Below, piece by piece: positions 11,746 to 15,225 of a stretch of 15,225 nucleotides of DNA. The stretch lies in the NCBI GenBank assembly GCA_964448135.1, contig CAYUVH010000012.1, positions 1 to 15,225 of the forward strand, in the 5' to 3' direction. Numbering within the stretch: the first letter of the stretch is position 1; every line of letters begins with the position of its first letter. The position numbers and the translations under genes are program-made. A model generated the notes under the pieces. It searched no databases and was not told where the DNA came from. It worked only from the letters and a program-made list of their open reading frames with translations. Source of the stretch: CAYUVH01 sp964448135. Lineage in GTDB: Bacteria > Verrucomicrobiota > Verrucomicrobiia > Limisphaerales > UBA8199.

Positions 11746-14078
11746 AAAAGCCCGCGGCCCTTCTGCTCTGGCTCGTAGTCGCCGCTCTGGGCGCGTGGGC
11801 CTACGCCACACTGGCGCTGCATCGCGGCGAACCGCTCAGTTCGGCTTACATCCTGGTCGCCGCCCTCTGTAGTTACGCGATCGGTTATCGCTTCTATTCC
11901 AAATGGATCGCCACCCGCGCGCTCATCCTCGATGACCGGCGCGCCACGCCCTGCGAAGTTCACGACGACGGCAAGGACTTCGTAAAGACAAACAAGTGGA
12001 TCGTCTTCGGCCACCATTTCGCGGCGATATCAGGTCCGGGACCGCTGGTCGGACCGGTTGTTGCCGCGCAGTTCGGCTACCTCCCCGGTGCGCTGTGGAT
12101 CTTAATCGGCGTCGTGTTGGGCGGCGCCGTGCAGGATTTCGTAATTCTGTTTTCGTCCATGCGCCGCCAGGGCAAATCCCTTGCCCGCATGGTAACGGAG
12201 GAAATGAATACGCTGGCGGGCTGGCTCGCGGTCGCGGCCATCCTCGCCATCATGACCATTCTGCTCGCCGTGCTCGGCCTGGTCGTTGTCAAAGCCCTCG
12301 CGGACAGCCCGTGGGGCGTCTTCACTGTCGGCGCTACCATCCCCATCGCGATGTTCATGGGTGGCTACCTCCGATTCTGGCGCGTCGGCAAAGTCATGGA
12401 AGCCTCGGCGATCGGTGTCGTGCTGCTCCTGCTGGCCGTTTGGGGCGGAAAGTTCGTGCATGAACACAAGGCGTTGTCGGATTTCTTCACGGCGCGGGAC
12501 ATCCGGCTCGCCTGGATGCTGATCATTTACGGTCTGGCCGCCAGTGTATTGCCGGTGTGGCTGCTGCTGGCCCCGCGGGATTACCTCAGCACGTTCATGA
12601 AGTTGGGCACCATCTTTGCCCTCGCCGCGGGCATCTTCATGGTTCTGCCCCACCTCCGCATGCCGGCGGTGAGCCAGTTCATTGATGGTTCAGGCCCGGT
12701 CGTGGCCGGAAAAATATTTCCTTTCTGTTTCATCACGATCGCCTGCGGCGCCATTTCCGGTTTTCACACGCTGATCGCCAGTGGCACCACTCCGAAGATC
12801 ATAACTCGCGAATCCTATGCCCGGCCGATTGGCTACGGCGCGATGTGTCTCGAATCGCTCGTCGCCGTCATGGCTCTCATCGCCGCCTGCACGCTGGATC
12901 CGGGCGTGTATTTCAGCATGAACATCAAAGGCGATGCCGCTGCCACGGCCGCCAAAGTGACCGCGCTCGGCTTCCCCGTGACCGTTGAACACATGGAAAA
13001 GGAAGCCGCGGCGATGGGTGAAAAAACCCTGTTCGGCCGCACCGGCGGCGCCGCCACACTGGCCGTGGGCATGGCGCAGATTTTTTCGAAGGTCGTGGAC
13101 GGCCGCTGGCTCGATCTCTGGTACCACTTCGCGATCATGTTCGAGGCACTCTTCATCCTGACCACCCTGGATGCGGGAACACGTGTCGGCCGCTATCTTT
13201 TGCAGGATGCGCTTGGGCAAATCTGGCGCCCGCTGGGGGAAACCAAAAAACTGGCCCCGAATATTTTTGCCAGCGCCCTCGTCGTCGGGGGCTGGGGCTA
13301 TTTTCTGATTCAAGGCGTGCGCGATCCGCTCGGCGGCATCAATTCATTGTGGCCGCTGTTCGGCATCGCCAACCAGATGCTGGCGGCCATCGCTTTGTGT
13401 CTCGCCACCACAATCCTGCTCAAAATGTCACTTCAGTCCGGCATCAACCCATCCGCCCCCCGGCGTTCTCCCGCCATTGCTTTTCTGACGCTATTCCCAC
13501 TTTGCTTCCTGCTGTCGGCCACCATGACTGCCGGCGTCCAAAAAATCTGGCACGCCGATCCGCGCATCGGCTTTCTCGCGCAGGTCCGCGCGCTGGAATC
13601 CAAACGGCCCGGCTTGGAACAGGCGCTCGCCGCCGCCCGCTCGGGAGGTGATGAACCGGCCCTCAAGGCCGCCGAGAAAGCGCTCCACGAAAACAGCGTC
13701 CTGCACTTTAACAATCTCCTCGATGCCGTCGTGGCGGCGACCTTCCTCATCCTCGTGACCGCCATCGTCATCGTCAGTGTATGGGAGTGGACGCAACTGC
13801 TCACCCGCCGCCGGCCACCCTTGCTCCGCGAAAGCGATCCCGTCTGGCTGCCGGAATACGCCGTGGCCGAAGGTCGATCAGTGCAGATCGCCGGTGTTGC
13901 CACCCTCGCCCTGACCCTGGCGAAGGAGTTGTCCGGCGAAGCCCAAATGGCCCGCGCCCGCGAAGCCGCAACGCAATGTGGCTGCGACGCGCACTCTCAC
14001 ACCGGGCAAAAGAGCGACCAACAAATCTACGTCGAGCAAACCGAACAGCGCTTCAACGGCGTGAACCGCTGCTGCTAA
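11742..14078 (+). CDS. cstA: CstA-family carbon-starvation transporter with Cys-rich YbdD-like tail
   Basis: A polytopic inner-membrane protein; CstA/BtsT family members take up pyruvate and/or peptides during carbon starvation (established in enterobacteria). The 778-residue product has well over a dozen hydrophobic segments. Conserved blocks are YRFYSKWIA, FGHHFAAISGPGPLVGPVVA, FGYLPGALWILIGVVLGGAV-QDF, GFHTLIASGTTPK, LFILTTLDAGTRVGRYLLQD and LWPLFGIANQMLAAIAL. A charged loop (LAQVRALESKRPGLEQALAA) precedes the last membrane segment. The C-terminus is unusual: CGC (746-748), then YVEQTEQRFNGVNRCC (763-778), like the Arg-Cys-Cys end of the small YbdD/YjiX partner proteins, which are normally encoded by a separate gene next to cstA. 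No such gene is present here. E. coli CstA has about 700 residues. The start overlaps the amidohydrolase stop by 4 bp. Family firm; tail meaning inferred. Confidence 0.95.
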   Translation: MKKPAALLLWLVVAALGAWAYATLALHRGEPLSSAYILVAALCSYAIGYRFYSKWIATRALILDDRRATPCEVHDDGKDFVKTNKWIVFGHHFAAISGPGPLVGPVVAAQFGYLPGALWILIGVVLGGAVQDFVILFSSMRRQGKSLARMVTEEMNTLAGWLAVAAILAIMTILLAVLGLVVVKALADSPWGVFTVGATIPIAMFMGGYLRFWRVGKVMEASAIGVVLLLLAVWGGKFVHEHKALSDFFTARDIRLAWMLIIYGLAASVLPVWLLLAPRDYLSTFMKLGTIFALAAGIFMVLPHLRMPAVSQFIDGSGPVVAGKIFPFCFITIACGAISGFHTLIASGTTPKIITRESYARPIGYGAMCLESLVAVMALIAACTLDPGVYFSMNIKGDAAATAAKVTALGFPVTVEHMEKEAAAMGEKTLFGRTGGAATLAVGMAQIFSKVVDGRWLDLWYHFAIMFEALFILTTLDAGTRVGRYLLQDALGQIWRPLGETKKLAPNIFASALVVGGWGYFLIQGVRDPLGGINSLWPLFGIANQMLAAIALCLATTILLKMSLQSGINPSAPRRSPAIAFLTLFPLCFLLSATMTAGVQKIWHADPRIGFLAQVRALESKRPGLEQALAAARSGGDEPALKAAEKALHENSVLHFNNLLDAVVAATFLILVTAIVIVSVWEWTQLLTRRRPPLLRESDPVWLPEYAVAEGRSVQIAGVATLALTLAKELSGEAQMARAREAATQCGCDAHSHTGQKSDQQIYVEQTEQRFNGVNRCC

Positions 14079-14115
14079 CTTGACGCGGTGACAAAACCCA
14101 CCAGACTCGCGGAGG

Positions 14116-14691
14116 ATGCAACGTCTCGGTTTATTCGGCGGTTCTTTTGATCCGGTCCACCTCGGGCATTTGCTCGTGGCCGAGGCCGCGCGCGAGGAGC
14201 TGAATCTTACGCGGCTCTTTTTCATCCCCGCCGCCCAGTCCCCTTTCAAGCCCGGCAGCCAGCCCGCGCCAGGCAAGCTTCGTGCAGCCATGCTCCGCCT
14301 CGCGCTCGCTGGCCGGAGTTGGTGCGAGGTGGACGAGCAGGAGCTCCAGCGCGGCGGCATTTCCTACACGGTGGATACGATCAAGGCATACGCGGCGAAA
14401 TTCCCCGGTGCAAAGCTCTTCTACCTCATCGGCGCCGACCACGTCGCGCAACTTCCCCAATGGCGCGACTCCGGCGAATTGGCCAAGCTCGCCGAGTTCG
14501 TCGTCATCCCGCGGCCGGGCCAATCCGACACCGCCTTCCCAGCGCCGTTTCGCGGCCACTACCTGCGCGGCTTTCCGCTCGGCGTGTCCTCCTCGCAAAT
14601 TCGCCGGCGCGTGCAGGACGGCCTGCCCATCGGTCATCTCACCCCGCCTCCGGTGGCCGAAGCCATCGCCAACAATCGGCTTTATCTTTAG
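14116..14691 (+). CDS. nadD: Nicotinate-nucleotide adenylyltransferase
   Basis: Adds AMP from ATP to nicotinate mononucleotide, giving deamido-NAD, in the cytoplasmic route to NAD. The 191-residue product is the normal length. Motifs are GLFGGSFDPVHLGHLLVA (5-22, the T/H-x-G-H nucleotidyltransferase signature), FFIPAAQSPFKP (35-46), YLIGADHVAQLPQW (103-116) and VSSSQIRRRV (157-166, the ISSTxIR motif). The ATG at 14116 is the only sensible start, although GGAGG directly abuts it and so is too close for an optimal ribosome site. It begins 37 nt after cstA and is followed after 26 nt by rsfS, the order found in many bacteria. Identification is firm. Confidence 0.96.
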   Translation: MQRLGLFGGSFDPVHLGHLLVAEAAREELNLTRLFFIPAAQSPFKPGSQPAPGKLRAAMLRLALAGRSWCEVDEQELQRGGISYTVDTIKAYAAKFPGAKLFYLIGADHVAQLPQWRDSGELAKLAEFVVIPRPGQSDTAFPAPFRGHYLRGFPLGVSSSQIRRRVQDGLPIGHLTPPPVAEAIANNRLYL

Positions 14692-14717
14692 GCCGCCAGG
14701 CCGCATGCTTTTCCCAG

Positions 14718-15134
14718 ATGGACGCAAGAAAACTGGCTTTGCTGTGTCGCGAACTCGCGGACAACAAGAAGGCGGAAAACATCGCAATCCTTGACGTGAG
14801 CAAGATTTCGACGGTGACGGATTATTTCGTCATCGCCTCGGGAACGAGCGAACCGCACCTGCGCGCGATCGTGGATGAAATCACCGACCAGCTGCGGAAC
14901 GACTACGGCCTGCGCCCCCGCGCCACCGACGGCACGCTGACCACCGCGTGGATCGTCCTCGATTTCTTTGACGTCATCGTCCACGTGATGCGGACCGACG
15001 TTCGCGAGCGCTACGACCTGGAGACGCTTTGGGGAGACGCGGCCAGAGTGCGTGTCCGCAAGAAAAGTTCCACGGAGGAGAAGCAAACCGCCGAACCGCC
15101 CGCCAGGAGGCGAAAGCGGTCCGCAGCCGACTGA
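14718..15134 (+). CDS. rsfS: Ribosomal silencing factor RsfS
   Basis: Binds uL14 of the large ribosomal subunit and blocks subunit joining when nutrients are scarce. The product has 138 residues. The domain covers about 1-113: LALLCRELADNKKAENIAIL, then DVSKISTVTDYFVIASGTSE (27-46, the conserved TDYFVIASG block), GLRPRATDGTLTTAWIVLDF (hydrophobic W-x-x-x-D-F core), DVIVHVM and RERYDLETLWGDA (the terminal Y-L-E-x-LW-D/G motif). The tail (RKKSSTEEKQTAEPPARRRK) is long and basic compared with many homologs. ATG 14718 gives the normal N-terminus; no good Shine-Dalgarno site was seen, so translation may follow from nadD. The longer frame upstream (from 14319) is a shadow over nadD. It is convergent with the last gene, with a single base between the stops. 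Confidence 0.95.
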   Translation: MDARKLALLCRELADNKKAENIAILDVSKISTVTDYFVIASGTSEPHLRAIVDEITDQLRNDYGLRPRATDGTLTTAWIVLDFFDVIVHVMRTDVRERYDLETLWGDAARVRVRKKSSTEEKQTAEPPARRRKRSAAD

Positions 15135-15135
15135 C

Positions 15136-15225
15136 TTACTCGGTCTTCGACGGAATATCCGCCGAAGCCTGGACCATCTCGTCCAGCAACTTCTTGAAGT
15201 CTTCCAATCCCGGCGCGGGGATGAT
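15136..15225 (-). CDS. C-terminal end of an unknown gene (runs off the window)
   Basis: An open minus-strand frame from the window edge to TAA at 15136-15138 encodes 29 residues: IIPAPGLEDFKKLLDEMVQ followed by ASADIPSKTE. The high GC third-position bias, a helix-like sequence and the tight tail-to-tail layout with rsfS support a real gene end. The fragment is too short to name. A shadow frame is possible. Confidence 0.5.
   Translation of the reverse strand: MIPAPGLEDFKKLLDEMVQASADIPSKTE

Noticed and set aside
10414..11811. Minus-strand open frame of 465 codons
   Set aside because: Antisense to the amidohydrolase, His/Arg/Gly-rich, with no domain; the plus-strand gene has all its motifs.

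Overview
The window looks like a chromosomal segment of a GC-rich Gram-negative bacterium, most likely a Verrucomicrobiota member. That placement rests on general style and is an inference. The style includes secreted alpha/beta hydrolases, many weak Shine-Dalgarno sites, long decayed intergenic stretches and a palindromic GTAGCAGCCGAGG repeat. No rRNA, tRNA, CRISPR, transposase or phage gene was found.

Layout, left to right. (1) Minus strand, 1-2541: a protein quality-control block. It runs from a small Cys-containing membrane protein to an Hsp20 chaperone to lon, and lon leaves the window before its protease domain. (2) Minus strand, 2621-3697: a secreted alpha/beta (dienelactone-type) hydrolase. 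(3) 3739-6673: five small minus-strand genes, each followed by an attC-like palindrome. I read this as an integron gene-cassette array with no integrase in the window (a CALIN-type cluster). The 7-base core at the start of each cassette is the reverse complement of the 7-base core at its end, in 7/7, 6/7, 7/7, 6/7 and 6/7 positions for the five cassettes. One attC folds with a classical extrahelical base. Two attC sites are 101 bp each and 83/101 identical, and both are translated into the C-terminal tails of their genes. A sixth cassette seems to survive only as a 20-codon stub. (4) 6674-7935: about 1.26 kb with no credible gene, containing decayed repeats and, just before the aldolase, four small hairpins. 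(5) Plus strand, 7936-9000: class I fructose-bisphosphate aldolase, followed by an 84-bp REP-like palindrome. (6) Minus strand, 9129-9848: a small exported membrane protein and an Smr-domain protein. (7) Plus strand, 9849-15134: a GNAT acetyltransferase, a secreted M20 amidohydrolase overlapping a CstA-family transporter by 4 bp, then nadD and rsfS. (8) 15136-15225: the C-terminal end of a convergent unknown gene.

Genes that work together. Hsp20 holds unfolding proteins and Lon degrades damaged ones. The amidohydrolase probably releases amino acids or small acids outside the cytoplasm and the translationally coupled CstA transporter takes up peptides or pyruvate-like acids. nadD (NAD synthesis) and rsfS (ribosome silencing) form a widely conserved pair. 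The cassette genes are accessory and mostly unrecognised: two membrane proteins, one exported protein, one cytoplasmic protein and one lipoprotein.
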